A stretch of 11,323 bases of DNA from Thiomargarita sp. (GCA_020721025.1 DYNO01000069.1:4200-15522); one strand, 5' to 3'; counted from the stretch's first letter, positions 1-7,159 are shown. Translations and numbers: made by a program. Notes: generated by a model not told the origin, from the sequence alone.

Positions 1-152
1 GTATAAGCAACGCGTCATACCCCTTTGTCTGAATCAGAATTTACAGAATTTGAGAATTTTCAGAATAACGACAATAACGGATTATTTTCAGCATCTCATT
101 TGGTTTTCATTCTGGAAATTCTAAAATTTTGAAAATTCTGATTCAGATAACA
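1..152. repeat. Composite inverted-repeat element, copy 1
   Basis: The copy begins at or before the window edge with GTATAAGCAACGCGTCATAC (a short imperfect palindrome, GTAT/ATAC ends). An imperfect inverted repeat follows: left arm 28-66 and right arm 109-147, 39 bases each with about four mismatches, starting TCTGAATCAGAATTT, around a 42-base loop (67-108). A second copy lies at 492-630. No coding frame is apparent. It looks like a non-autonomous palindromic repeat of the MITE or REP kind; family assignment would need a genome-wide search. Confidence 0.8.
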
Positions 153-189
153 AATTCTTATTGCTTAACAAACATTTGGATACACATTG

Positions 190-252
190 ATGATTCCTCT
201 AAATTTTGAATGGGATGAAAACAAAAATGTACTCAACCAGAAGCAGCGAATA
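190..252 (+). pseudogene. Probable N-terminal remnant of a BrnT toxin
   Basis: An ATG at 190 (a TTG at 187 is also in frame) opens a frame whose first 20 or so residues, MIPLNFEWDENKNVLNQK, match the conserved N-terminus of BrnT ribonuclease toxins (FEWDENK...LNxxKHGI). The remaining roughly 70 residues expected of BrnT are absent. The frame instead runs without a stop into the BrnA antitoxin. I infer an in-frame internal deletion that removed the toxin body. Whether a fused 97-residue protein is made from base 190 cannot be decided from sequence. The similarity is from memory of the family and is short. Confidence 0.5.
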
Positions 253-285
253 AACATGAACGAAAACAATATAAAGGCTTCTATC

Positions 286-483
286 ATGCGTAAATTCTAT
301 GATTTTTCAAACTCCGTCAAAAATCCGTATATTAAACCATCAAAGCAACAAATCACTCTTGAAGTGGATGAAGAAACCATCAATTACTTCAAGGCACTCG
401 CAGCAGAAAAAGGCACTTCGTATCAAAGCCTCATCAACTTATACCTGCACGAATGTGCAACAACTCATCAAGTAAGCTCGTAG
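286..483 (+). CDS. brnA: BrnA-like antitoxin (CopG/ribbon-helix-helix family), without intact toxin
   Basis: The predicted 65-residue protein begins MRKFYDFSNSVKNPY and continues with QITLEVDEETINYFKALA and SYQSLINLYLHECA. This is the pattern of BrnA antitoxins: a YDFS start, a ribbon strand followed by two helices, and a LINLYL-xxCA end. BrnA normally neutralises the BrnT ribonuclease and represses its own operon by binding promoter DNA. I chose the ATG at 286 because AAGG at 274-277 lies 8 bases upstream and the family motif starts there; in-frame ATGs at 256 and 190 would add 10 or 32 residues. Upstream only a stub of brnT remains, so this may be an orphan antitoxin or a fusion. The gene is boxed in by two copies of the same repeat element, which suggests the locus was moved or remodelled through them. 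Confidence 0.72.
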   Translation: MRKFYDFSNSVKNPYIKPSKQQITLEVDEETINYFKALAAEKGTSYQSLINLYLHECATTHQVSS

Positions 484-491
484 CATAGAGG

Positions 492-630
492 GTATAAGCA
501 ACGTGTCATACCCCTTTGTCTGAATCAGAATTGACAGAATTTGAGAATTTTCAGAATGAAAACCAAAACGAGCGGCTGAAAATAAATCAGTTCTTGCCGT
601 CATTCTGAGAATTCCGATTCAGATAATCTC
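492..630. repeat. Composite inverted-repeat element, copy 2 (loop in opposite orientation)
   Basis: It repeats copy 1 almost base for base over 492-557 (two differences in 66 bases), including the GTATAAGCAACG block and the left arm 519-557. The loop 558-601 then matches the reverse complement of the copy 1 loop (shared GAAAACCAAA and GCTGAAAATAA blocks). The right arm 602-623 is shortened by about 17 bases relative to the left. The element ends about 20 bases before the rnhB start. Confidence 0.8.
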
Positions 631-648
631 AAATTTTTGGAAAACACA

Positions 649-1215
649 ATGAATCAATCTTTAATCGCTGGGGTGGATGAAGTGGGACGGGGCCCATTGG
701 CGGGGGCAGTGGTCGCGGCGGCGGTTATTTTGGATGAAAATCATCTGATTACGGGACTCGCAGATTCCAAACTGTTGAGTGAAAAACGTCGTGAAATCTT
801 AGCTGAACAAATTCGTCAATATGCGTTGGCTTGGGCGATTGGACGGGCAGAAGTGGAAGAAATTGACAATCTAAATATTTTTCACGCCAGTTTATTAGCG
901 ATGCAACGAGCGGTTGAAGGTTTGGCGATTGCCCCAAATGAAGTATGGGTTGATGGCAAATTCGCACCCAAAGTGAGTTATAGCACGCAAACTTTTGTTA
1001 AAGGGGATAAATTCAAACCTGTCATCAGTGCCGCATCCATTATCGCCAAAGTTTATCGTGATCATGAAATGCAGTGCCTAGATCAACGCTATCCGGGCTA
1101 CGGTTTCGCACAACACAAGGGCTATCCCACGCGGGCGCACCGTGAAGCATTGCAACGTTTGGGGGCTTGTCCCATTCATCGGCGTTCGTTCGCTCCAGTA
1201 AAAGCGGTGATTTAG
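649..1215 (+). CDS. rnhB: Ribonuclease HII
   Basis: RNase HII cleaves the RNA strand of RNA-DNA hybrids and starts removal of single ribonucleotides from genomic DNA; it is cytoplasmic. The 188-residue product shows the family signature GVDEVGRGPLAGAVVAAAV at residues 8-26. The four acidic metal ligands are at the expected places: D10 and E11 in DEVGRG, D102 in WVDGK, D120 in KGDKFKPVISAASIIAKVYRD. The C-terminal block YPGYGFAQHKGYPT is also typical, and the length is normal. I start at ATG 649, with a weak GGAAAA at 639-644; an in-frame TTG at 637 would add four residues. The gene stands alone rather than beside lpxB, its frequent neighbour, and its 5' side abuts a repeat element. It ends 48 bases from the convergent metallopeptidase gene. 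Confidence 0.95.
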   Translation: MNQSLIAGVDEVGRGPLAGAVVAAAVILDENHLITGLADSKLLSEKRREILAEQIRQYALAWAIGRAEVEEIDNLNIFHASLLAMQRAVEGLAIAPNEVWVDGKFAPKVSYSTQTFVKGDKFKPVISAASIIAKVYRDHEMQCLDQRYPGYGFAQHKGYPTRAHREALQRLGACPIHRRSFAPVKAVI

Positions 1216-1263
1216 GCAAAGTCGTTGATGAATAAAAATCCTCGTGTGGCACTGCCATCAAAA

Positions 1264-2118
1264 TTATAAACTCTGTGCATTCATCGTGTTGCACTGATTG
1301 ATATTGCCAGAATCAAAGCCACGTTTAAACCAACGCATTCGCTGCTCAGATGTACCATGTGTGAAGGAATCTGGCGTAATCTGCCCACGACTTTGTTTTT
1401 GCAACCGATCATCGCCAATGTTGCTTGCGGCGTTTAATGCCTCTTCCATGTCACCTTTTTCGAGAATGCGCTTGGCTTTATCGGTATGATTTGCCCACAC
1501 CCCTGCAAAACAATCGGCTTGTAATTCCAATTTGACTGAAAGTTTATTGGCTTCGACTTCACTCAACTTCGCACTGGCAGCATGTACTTTGTCTGATATT
1601 CCCAGCAATTTTTGTACATGATGTCCAATTTCATGTGCAATCACGTAGGCTTGAGCGAAATCTCCGGGTGAATGAAAACGTTGTTTTAAATCTTGATAAA
1701 AGCTCAAATCAATATAGGCTTTCTTATCCGCGGGACAATAAAATGGGCCCACCGCCGCATCTGCAAAACCACAAGCCGATTGTACTGCACCGGAAAAGAG
1801 AACTAACGTAGGCTCTTGATAGGTTTTACCCATCTCTTTAAAGATTTTATTCCACGCATCTTCGGTATCTGCCAACACGACAGAAATAAACGCTTTCAAT
1901 TGTTCTTCTTCAGCACTTTGAATTCTTGGTGCGGATGTCGTCGTTAGTTGCTGGTTCGGAATGTGTTGGAGAATCACTGAGGGATCCACGCCAAAATACA
2001 TTGCAATCACTGCCACGATAACGGCGATAATCCCCATCCCTTTTTTAGACCCTCTCGAAACAACTTCATCACGTCGGTCTTCTACATTGTCACTTTTGCG
2101 TCGATCTTTCCACAACAT
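1264..2118 (-). CDS. ypfJ: YpfJ-family neutral zinc metallopeptidase, membrane-anchored
   Basis: The 284-residue protein has a charged N-terminus, one hydrophobic segment at about residues 28-43 (likely a signal anchor) and then the YpfJ-type zinc peptidase domain. The active-site motif HEIGHH is at residues 162-167, where H162, E163 and H166 form the HExxH core. ELQADCFAGVWA at 198-209 probably supplies the third ligand E198. GTSEQRMRWFKRGFDSG near the C-terminus is also characteristic. Cysteines at 116, 128 and 203 suggest a periplasmic, disulfide-containing fold. Family members are annotated as neutral zinc metallopeptidases but substrates are unknown. The ATG at 2118 has a good TTGGAG ribosome site 5 bases away. 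It follows the 547-residue membrane-protein gene by 65 bases on the same strand, so the two are probably cotranscribed. Confidence 0.9.
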   Translation of the reverse strand: MLWKDRRKSDNVEDRRDEVVSRGSKKGMGIIAVIVAVIAMYFGVDPSVILQHIPNQQLTTTSAPRIQSAEEEQLKAFISVVLADTEDAWNKIFKEMGKTYQEPTLVLFSGAVQSACGFADAAVGPFYCPADKKAYIDLSFYQDLKQRFHSPGDFAQAYVIAHEIGHHVQKLLGISDKVHAASAKLSEVEANKLSVKLELQADCFAGVWANHTDKAKRILEKGDMEEALNAASNIGDDRLQKQSRGQITPDSFTHGTSEQRMRWFKRGFDSGNINQCNTMNAQSL

Positions 2119-2138
2119 AACGGCTCCAAGCGGTGCGC

Positions 2139-2166
2139 GGAGTCCAAAACATGGGCTTTGAACTCC
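2139..2166 (-). other. Intercistronic stem-loop upstream of the metallopeptidase ribosome site
   Basis: On the minus strand GGAGTTCAAA and TTTGGACTCC are separated by eight bases and pair over 10 positions. One pair is a G-U wobble in the minus-strand transcript, whereas the plus strand would have a C-A mismatch. No T-run follows, so it is not an ordinary terminator. It lies between two same-strand genes, 10-15 bases before the downstream ribosome site, where it could affect translation or mRNA processing, or simply be a small repeat. Confidence 0.5.
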
Positions 2167-2183
2167 AAGTTGAAGAGAATAAA

Positions 2184-3827
2184 TTATAACTTGCCAAGTA
2201 AACCACGAATCACTGCTTTATCTTCTTCGGTTTTTGCATCTTTCAAACGTTTGAGCAGCATGTCCATCTGTTGCTGTCTGGGAGAAATAACCGTTTGTGC
2301 CATCGTACTGTCCTCAACTGATTTTGGCAGCACGGTGTTGATAATTCGGTCTAAAATCCGATAGAAAAATTCAACACTGTAGCCGGTTAAAAAGGCAAGA
2401 GCGACTGCGGAAATTTTACTGACATCGCCATCCGAACTGACATAACCTTGAGCATAATATTGTTGATAAAACAGAGCAACGGTTAATCCCCCCATCAACC
2501 CACCCATAAACAAGCGCATCCAATCGTTAGCAAGTTTGTTAGGATCAAGCGTGCGACAGACGTATAAGTCGCTAAGTGTCTTGTAAATATAAACCAGTGA
2601 GCCGATAGCACCATACAAAAACGGAGTAGCCATTTGCAACAAACGGTTTAATAATTCCAACGAGTTTTTCGGTATCGACGCGACAGTGGCTTGGGCTGAA
2701 CCGGGAATAGTTGAGGCGGAGATAGCATGGTCGGTGACATAAAAATTGACTCCTTCTTTCAAGCACAATAGACCAATCAGCGCAATTGCGACCCAAATAA
2801 TTTGCCGAAAGAAATTGAGACCAATCGAATTTGAACCTAATAACCAAGACGACAACCACGAATTTTTCACAGGATAAAGTTCTGAAGTTGCCCGCAAAGT
2901 TTGAATCGTCACCGGATAAATCAATTGAGATAACGTGGCATATAATTCTTCCATATCAGCTTCGGCTTCGCACAGTGTTTCCACTGTCAAATGCGCCGGA
3001 GATTCATAGAAAAACACTTTTTTGAGCTTTTTCACTTCCAAACTCAACGATAACGGGTCTAATTTACTCGTCGCCGCGGCATATTCGAGCATTTCTTCTA
3101 ACTCAATATAACGTTCCCGATATTTGACCCGCAACAGCTTTAAATCGGCATCACTTTGAACATCTTGTAGCAATAACGGAGGCGGCGGAGCCGGTGCAGT
3201 CTCTGGTACAACAGGAGGCGAAAACATGACCGGTGGAGAGGTAGTGGGCGGGGACGGCTCAGGTTGCGTTGGCGGATTTTGATCAAAAATGGCATCTGCA
3301 ACAGAGGGTAACGGCGTGATCGGATTGGGTTTATCCTTGTTAAAAAATGCTTCCGCGATTGAAGGTGGCAAAATTATTGGTTGATCACTTTCCTCGTGTA
3401 CAAAAAAAGCATCGGCAATAGAAGTTGTTGTTGCTTCACATATCTCTGGGGGAGGATTGGGCGCGGTTGATGATTCCAATGCAGCCGGTTGCCAAGAAGT
3501 TGCCCCTGTCGCAGAATCGGTCGCAACATCATTGGGAAATTCGGATGATGTTGAACTGGATGTTGAACTGGTTGACGCAACCGCAGACTCTACAGCAATG
3601 TCTTCTGGAAAATCAACTGAATCTGTCGCGATATCGTTTGGAAAGCCATTTGATACAGGATGATGACTTGATGTCGCGGTAGAATCTGTTGCAATATCAT
3701 TTGGAAAATCAGACAATGCTGGTTCAGTCGCGGCATCCGAACCCATGTCTGATTCGTCATATATATCAGTGGATTGGGATAGTATCGCGGGATCATTCAT
3801 TTTTTCAGACGTTTTATCTTCTAACAT
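2184..3827 (-). CDS. Repeat-rich membrane protein of unknown function, four predicted membrane segments
   Basis: I do not recognise a named family. The 547-residue protein has three parts. Residues 1-220 are acidic and low-complexity: four copies of an FPNDIATDS-like motif (41-49, 62-70, 73-81 as FPEDIAVES, 97-105), three of an S(I/V)A(D/E)A(F/I)F motif (136-142, 156-162, 175-181), then a proline-rich stretch to about 219. Residues 225-305 are charged and helical and may form a coiled coil. Residues 340-490 carry four hydrophobic segments (about 340-356, 397-415, 437-455, 472-490) with the pattern YGAIGSLVYIYKTLSDLYV ... GGLMGGLTVALFY ... ALAFLTGYSVEFFYRILDR. That pattern recalls membrane modules of uncharacterised bacterial proteins. 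A charged tail of about 45 residues follows. The start ATG at 3827 has AGGA about 8 bases upstream. I infer a membrane anchor with a long disordered, probably cytoplasmic, arm carrying short docking motifs. The ypfJ-type gene follows 65 bases downstream. Confidence 0.75.
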   Translation of the reverse strand: MLEDKTSEKMNDPAILSQSTDIYDESDMGSDAATEPALSDFPNDIATDSTATSSHHPVSNGFPNDIATDSVDFPEDIAVESAVASTSSTSSSTSSEFPNDVATDSATGATSWQPAALESSTAPNPPPEICEATTTSIADAFFVHEESDQPIILPPSIAEAFFNKDKPNPITPLPSVADAIFDQNPPTQPEPSPPTTSPPVMFSPPVVPETAPAPPPPLLLQDVQSDADLKLLRVKYRERYIELEEMLEYAAATSKLDPLSLSLEVKKLKKVFFYESPAHLTVETLCEAEADMEELYATLSQLIYPVTIQTLRATSELYPVKNSWLSSWLLGSNSIGLNFFRQIIWVAIALIGLLCLKEGVNFYVTDHAISASTIPGSAQATVASIPKNSLELLNRLLQMATPFLYGAIGSLVYIYKTLSDLYVCRTLDPNKLANDWMRLFMGGLMGGLTVALFYQQYYAQGYVSSDGDVSKISAVALAFLTGYSVEFFYRILDRIINTVLPKSVEDSTMAQTVISPRQQQMDMLLKRLKDAKTEEDKAVIRGLLGKL

Positions 3828-3930
3828 AACGCAATTCCTGTAGTTATCGTGGAAACTTGCAGTGAAAAATCATCATTGAGAATAAAAATTTAAAACTGTA
3901 GTTGATTATCCATGCCATCAACAATCTTGT

Positions 3931-3960
3931 ATTATCATCTGTAAAATCAATAAATTGCAA
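3931..3960 (-). promoter_or_regulatory. Candidate sigma70 promoter for the 547-residue protein gene
   Basis: Reading the minus strand, TTGCAA (3960-3955) and GATAAT (3936-3931) are separated by 18 bases, giving 4/6 and 5/6 matches to the -35 and -10 consensus. Transcription would begin near 3924, leaving a leader of about 97 bases. In AT-rich DNA such matches are common, so this is only a candidate. Confidence 0.35.
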
Positions 3961-4408
3961 ACGCGGCTTCAAATTTAACAACTCATTGAAATTTAGATAA
4001 AAATTTTAGAACTAGCCAAACGATTGATCGCAATTCTCACAAATGATAGCAAAGTTTAAGGAAACGAATGCGCGTGACAGTTGAAAATATGAATTTAGTT
4101 TGCTAACTCACTAAAATATAAATGAAATTTACTAAAGTATCTGAACTGTTATTGCGATGATCATTGGAAAAATTAACGGAACCAACTCATTTTCAGCAAA
4201 TTTCCAAAGACCGAACAGGGATAAAGCGAGAAGTTTTTGTTTGATCGGGAGATTTGTAATTAGGCTATTTTGATGAAATTTCAACTATCTCACTTACATT
4301 ATACCAACTTAGTTTCGCTTAAGTACACATTAGCAGGTTGACATTATAACTTGTCTAGGCAAGAGATTCTCAGAGCGTTTTGATGACACCCCATAATTCC
4401 ACCATCTT

Positions 4409-4417
4409 TGATAGAAT
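4409..4417 (+). promoter_or_regulatory. Candidate extended -10 promoter element
   Basis: TGATAGAAT fits the extended -10 form TGnTATAAT with one mismatch. A start near 4424 would give a leader of about 28 bases containing the AGAGGA ribosome site at 4440-4445, 7 bases before the ATG at 4453. No convincing -35 hexamer lies at the right distance, which is acceptable for extended -10 promoters. Confidence 0.35.
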
Positions 4418-4452
4418 GCTCATCCAGATGACGAAAAATAGAGGAATTATCA

Positions 4453-5607
4453 ATGTTACGTTATTGCAAAAATTGTGTGATGCCCGATACCAAGCCAGAT
4501 TTAGTGCTCGATGAACAAGGGATATGTAACGCGTGTCGCAGTTATGAACGACGTGTGGCGATTGATTGGGAAAAACGACGACTCGAATTGATTGAAATTC
4601 TTGATAAATTTCGCTCAAAAGATAACAGTACATGGGATTGTATTGTGCCAGTCAGCGGCGGTAAGGATAGCACTTATCAAGTCATTCGCATGTTACAACT
4701 GGGTATGAATCCGCTGTGTGTGACTGCCACAACGTGCGATTTAAGCGAGATTGGGCGCAAAAATATCGAGAATATCAAAAGGTTAGGGGTAGATTATGTC
4801 GAATTCAGTCCCAATAAACACATCCGCCGCAAACTCAACAAAATCGGATTGATTCAAGTGGGTGACATTTCGTGGCCCGAACATGTGGGGATTTTCACCA
4901 TTCCAGTGCGTGCTGCGGTGGAATATGGCGTAAAACTCATTGTATGGGGCGAAAACTCGCAAAATGAATACGGTGGACCGGCAACAGCAGCAGAACATAA
5001 CGTGTTGAATCGACGTTGGTTAGAAGAATTTGGCGGCTTGCTTGGAATGCGGGTGAGCGATCTGATCGGCATGGAAGGCATCACGCAACGTCATCTTATT
5101 CCTTACAGCTATCCATCCGATGCGGAATTGGCGCGCGTGGGCGTGACCGGGATTTTCTTGGGATATTATTTACCGTGGGACGGCTATTCTAATGCGTTAT
5201 TGGCGCAAGCTCATGGTTTTACAACCTATCACTCGACAATAGAAGGCTCTGTGGTCAATTATGAAAATCTCGACAATCATCAAACGGGAATTCATGATTA
5301 CTTCAAATTCCTCAAATTTGGTTTTGGGCGGGCGACGGATATTGCTTGTTTACATACGCGGCGCGGGAGAATTACGCGGGAAGATGCCGTCGAATTGGTC
5401 AAAATCCATGACGGCAAGTTTCCTTGGACATATTTAGGAAAATCACTGCAAGACATTTTAGAACCATTGGAATTGTCAGTCGATGAATTTATTAAAATTT
5501 GTGATCAATTCACCAACAAAAAACTGTTTGTCAAGGATGCGAATGGGCGTTTGGTCAAGGATCGGTTTGGCAATCTCACCAAATTAAATAACGATAACCT
5601 GAATTAA
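4453..5607 (+). CDS. N-acetyl sugar amidotransferase (PseA/WbpG-type)
   Basis: Members of this family convert a carbonyl or acyl position on UDP- or CMP-linked N-acetyl sugars into an amidine (acetamidino) group. They act in surface polysaccharide or flagellin glycan synthesis in the cytoplasm. The 384-residue product opens with a probable zinc site, CKNC at 5-8 paired with CNAC at 25-28. The ATP-pyrophosphatase P-loop SGGKDS is at 68-73 in VPVSGGKDSTYQVIRML. Later family blocks include VWGENSQNEYGG (164-175), YYLPWDGY (238-245) and HDYFKFLKFGFGRATD (281-296). Length is normal for the family. The ATG has a clear AGAGGA site. These enzymes usually work with HisH/HisF-like partners that supply ammonia, and lie in glycan clusters; no partner gene is in this window, so the gene looks isolated. 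Substrate cannot be told from sequence. Confidence 0.88.
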   Translation: MLRYCKNCVMPDTKPDLVLDEQGICNACRSYERRVAIDWEKRRLELIEILDKFRSKDNSTWDCIVPVSGGKDSTYQVIRMLQLGMNPLCVTATTCDLSEIGRKNIENIKRLGVDYVEFSPNKHIRRKLNKIGLIQVGDISWPEHVGIFTIPVRAAVEYGVKLIVWGENSQNEYGGPATAAEHNVLNRRWLEEFGGLLGMRVSDLIGMEGITQRHLIPYSYPSDAELARVGVTGIFLGYYLPWDGYSNALLAQAHGFTTYHSTIEGSVVNYENLDNHQTGIHDYFKFLKFGFGRATDIACLHTRRGRITREDAVELVKIHDGKFPWTYLGKSLQDILEPLELSVDEFIKICDQFTNKKLFVKDANGRLVKDRFGNLTKLNNDNLN

Positions 5608-5613
5608 TCTTAG

Positions 5614-5644
5614 TTCGCATCGCGGGGCAAGCGTGCGAATTTTA
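5614..5644 (+). terminator. Probable intrinsic terminator after the sugar amidotransferase
   Basis: Seven bases after the stop codon TTCGCA(T)CGC pairs with GCGTGCGAA: nine base pairs with a single bulged T around the loop GGGGCAA. The run TTTT follows at 5640-5643. The T-tract is short, but the position directly behind the gene supports a terminator. Confidence 0.6.
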
Positions 5645-5666
5645 AAATCAATGAGTTACAGTCTTA

Positions 5667-5778
5667 GGAATTACGTCCTTGAGATGTCAATCGTTTGATT
5701 TAATTGAAATATTTGAAATTAGATTCGTAAGCTAACCTCTCAAATAGACTAAAAATTAAATTTGAACTGCGTAACTCC
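5667..5778. repeat. MITE-like element A1 (GGAGTTACGCA termini)
   Basis: The left end TAGGAATTACGTCC and the right end CTGCGTAACTCCC are imperfect inverted repeats. The same ends, with shared inner blocks CTTGAGATG and TTTGAACTGCGTAACTCC, recur at 8488-8610 with less decay. The element is about 112 bases and has no coding frame. Ends of this type flanked by TA suggest mobilisation by a Tc1/IS630-like transposase, but none is present here. Confidence 0.65.
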
Positions 5779-6005
5779 CAAATTGATTATTACAACTTGT
5801 TGAAATTCTTGAAACCAGAAAAATTTGTAGGTGCTTGCCCCACTTCGATTTGGGCTCCTTCGCTCATCAAACTGCTAATTTTTTGAATTTATTGGAATCA
5901 TGTTTAAACAACCCGATGCCTCGATGTGATGAAGTAACACGACCTGTCACAATTTTAACGCTAAGATTTGTTAAAATGACACAATTTAGCCTAATAAGCG
6001 TAGCA

Positions 6006-6581
6006 ATGGACAATCGAATTGGTTTATGTGGCAGTCATCGCACCGGAAAAACCACACTCGCTAGAAAATTAGCAACCCATCACGATATCGCCTTTGTGGA
6101 ATCAAGCGTTACCGCGGTATTTAAACAACATTTTTTTAATCATAACCCCTTGAAACCCGACGCAAAAATGGATTTTGAAGCGCGCTTGTGGATTCAGCAA
6201 CGCATTTTAGAAGCCGCTGAACAATTATGGCATCATGCCCCTACAGCATTTGTCACTGATAGAACGCCTCTCGATTTTATGGCTTATACCCTGTGTGATA
6301 TTCAAGGGGCAACGCAGGTGAATTTTGACGAGTTGGCAGAATATCTCGACCGCTGTTTTACCGTGACAAATCAATTCTTTACTCACATCGTGGTGGTGCA
6401 ACCGGGCATTCCCCTGATTTATGCTGAAGGAAAAGCTGCGCTGAATCAAGCCTATATCGAACATTTGAACACAGTCATTTTGGGCTTGTGCCATGATGAA
6501 CGATTACGTTGCCCGGTTACCGTGATTAAAAGAAATATTTTAGATATTGAACAACGAGTTACCGTGACCAATCATTTTTAA
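6006..6581 (+). CDS. P-loop ATPase/kinase-like protein (AAA_28 type)
   Basis: The 191-residue protein begins MDNRIGLCGSHRTGKTTLARKLA, a Walker A motif at residues 9-16 (G9 to T16) placed at the very N-terminus. This is as in NadR-kinase-like AAA_28 ATPases. AFVTDRTPLDFMAY at 81-94 is a Walker B-like strand followed by a DR pair, typical of nucleoside or nicotinamide-riboside kinase folds. IVVVQPGIPLI (128-138) is another core strand. The substrate is unknown. The frame is open back to 5835, and an ATG at 5976 would add 10 residues. I prefer 6006 because the beta strand leading into the P-loop normally starts right after Met. No good ribosome site is visible for either start. It is followed 26 bases later by the gamma-carbonic anhydrase-like gene and probably opens a three-gene operon. 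Confidence 0.75.
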   Translation: MDNRIGLCGSHRTGKTTLARKLATHHDIAFVESSVTAVFKQHFFNHNPLKPDAKMDFEARLWIQQRILEAAEQLWHHAPTAFVTDRTPLDFMAYTLCDIQGATQVNFDELAEYLDRCFTVTNQFFTHIVVVQPGIPLIYAEGKAALNQAYIEHLNTVILGLCHDERLRCPVTVIKRNILDIEQRVTVTNHF

Positions 6582-6607
6582 TCCCGCTGCCCGAAGAGCT
6601 CCCAACC

Positions 6608-7153
6608 ATGCCCATTCGCCCGTTTGAAAAGATATCTCCCAAAATAGCTGGCACTGCCTATGTTGATTCGCTCGCAGTCATTATTGGCGATGTGACGATA
6701 GGTGAGTATGCTTCTGTTTTTCCAATGGTTGTGGCGCGGGGAGATGTACAACGGATTACCATTGGCGCGCGTACCAATATTCAAGATGGTTCGATTTTAC
6801 ACGTTTCTCACGACAGTCATCACTGTCCCGGCGGTCGGGAATTGTGGATTGACGAGGACGTGACGGTAGGGCACCAAGCGGTGCTTCACGCCTGCACCGT
6901 TGCCGCTCATTGTCTCGTGGGAATTCAAGCAGTTATCTTAGATGGTGCCCGTTTAGAACCTTATACCTTGCTTGCCGCGGGCAGTCTGGTATCTCCAAAA
7001 AAAGTATTGGAAGGAGGGTATTTGTGGCGCGGTAATCCTGCCCAAAAAATCCGTCCATTAACGGAACAAGAACGAGAATTTTTAGAATATTCAGCTCAAC
7101 ATTATGTCACCTTGGCACAACGCCATAAACAACAGTTTTCTACCTCAGAATGA
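6608..7153 (+). CDS. Gamma-carbonic anhydrase family protein (YrdA/PaaY-like hexapeptide repeat)
   Basis: The 181-residue protein is a left-handed beta-helix made of hexapeptide repeats: V-I-I-G-D-V, T-I-G-E-Y-A, I-T-I-G-A-R-T-N-I-Q-D and following blocks over residues 19-130. Such proteins form trimers. The three histidines expected to bind the metal are present: H65 in ILHVSH, H89 in VTVGHQ and H94 in VLHACTV. R44, D46, Q59 and D60 are at the positions usual for the family. The C-terminal part (140-178) is a helix typical of YrdA and CaiE/PaaY relatives. Family members range from active CO2 hydratases to thioesterases, and many have no proven activity, so only the fold is secure. A GAAGAG site lies 9 bases before the ATG. 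The gene sits 26 bases after the P-loop ATPase and 6 bases before the SGNH-like gene. Confidence 0.92.
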   Translation: MPIRPFEKISPKIAGTAYVDSLAVIIGDVTIGEYASVFPMVVARGDVQRITIGARTNIQDGSILHVSHDSHHCPGGRELWIDEDVTVGHQAVLHACTVAAHCLVGIQAVILDGARLEPYTLLAAGSLVSPKKVLEGGYLWRGNPAQKIRPLTEQEREFLEYSAQHYVTLAQRHKQQFSTSE

Positions 7154-7159
7154 ATTTTT

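Larger units (their letters stand above)
3828..4452. other. AT-rich divergent intergenic region, no gene seen
   Basis: These 625 bases separate two divergently transcribed genes. All frames are broken by stops, and I see no tRNA or strong repeat. It contains the two candidate promoters listed separately. The rest shows nothing I can assign; the length leaves room for a small RNA or distant regulatory sites, but no structure supports one. Confidence 0.6.

Noticed and set aside
1..630. CRISPR array suggested by repeated similar blocks
   Set aside because: There are only two long copies far apart with a gene between and no regular spacers; they are inverted-repeat elements.
4338..4367. Perfect -35 hexamer TTGACA upstream of the sugar amidotransferase
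   Set aside because: No hexamer resembling TATAAT lies 16-18 bases downstream, so the extended -10 at 4409-4417 is the better candidate.
5835..6005. N-terminal extension of the P-loop ATPase from a TTG at 5835
   Set aside because: The added residues show no family features, the start codon is poor, and the P-loop strand begins naturally at the Met encoded at 6006.
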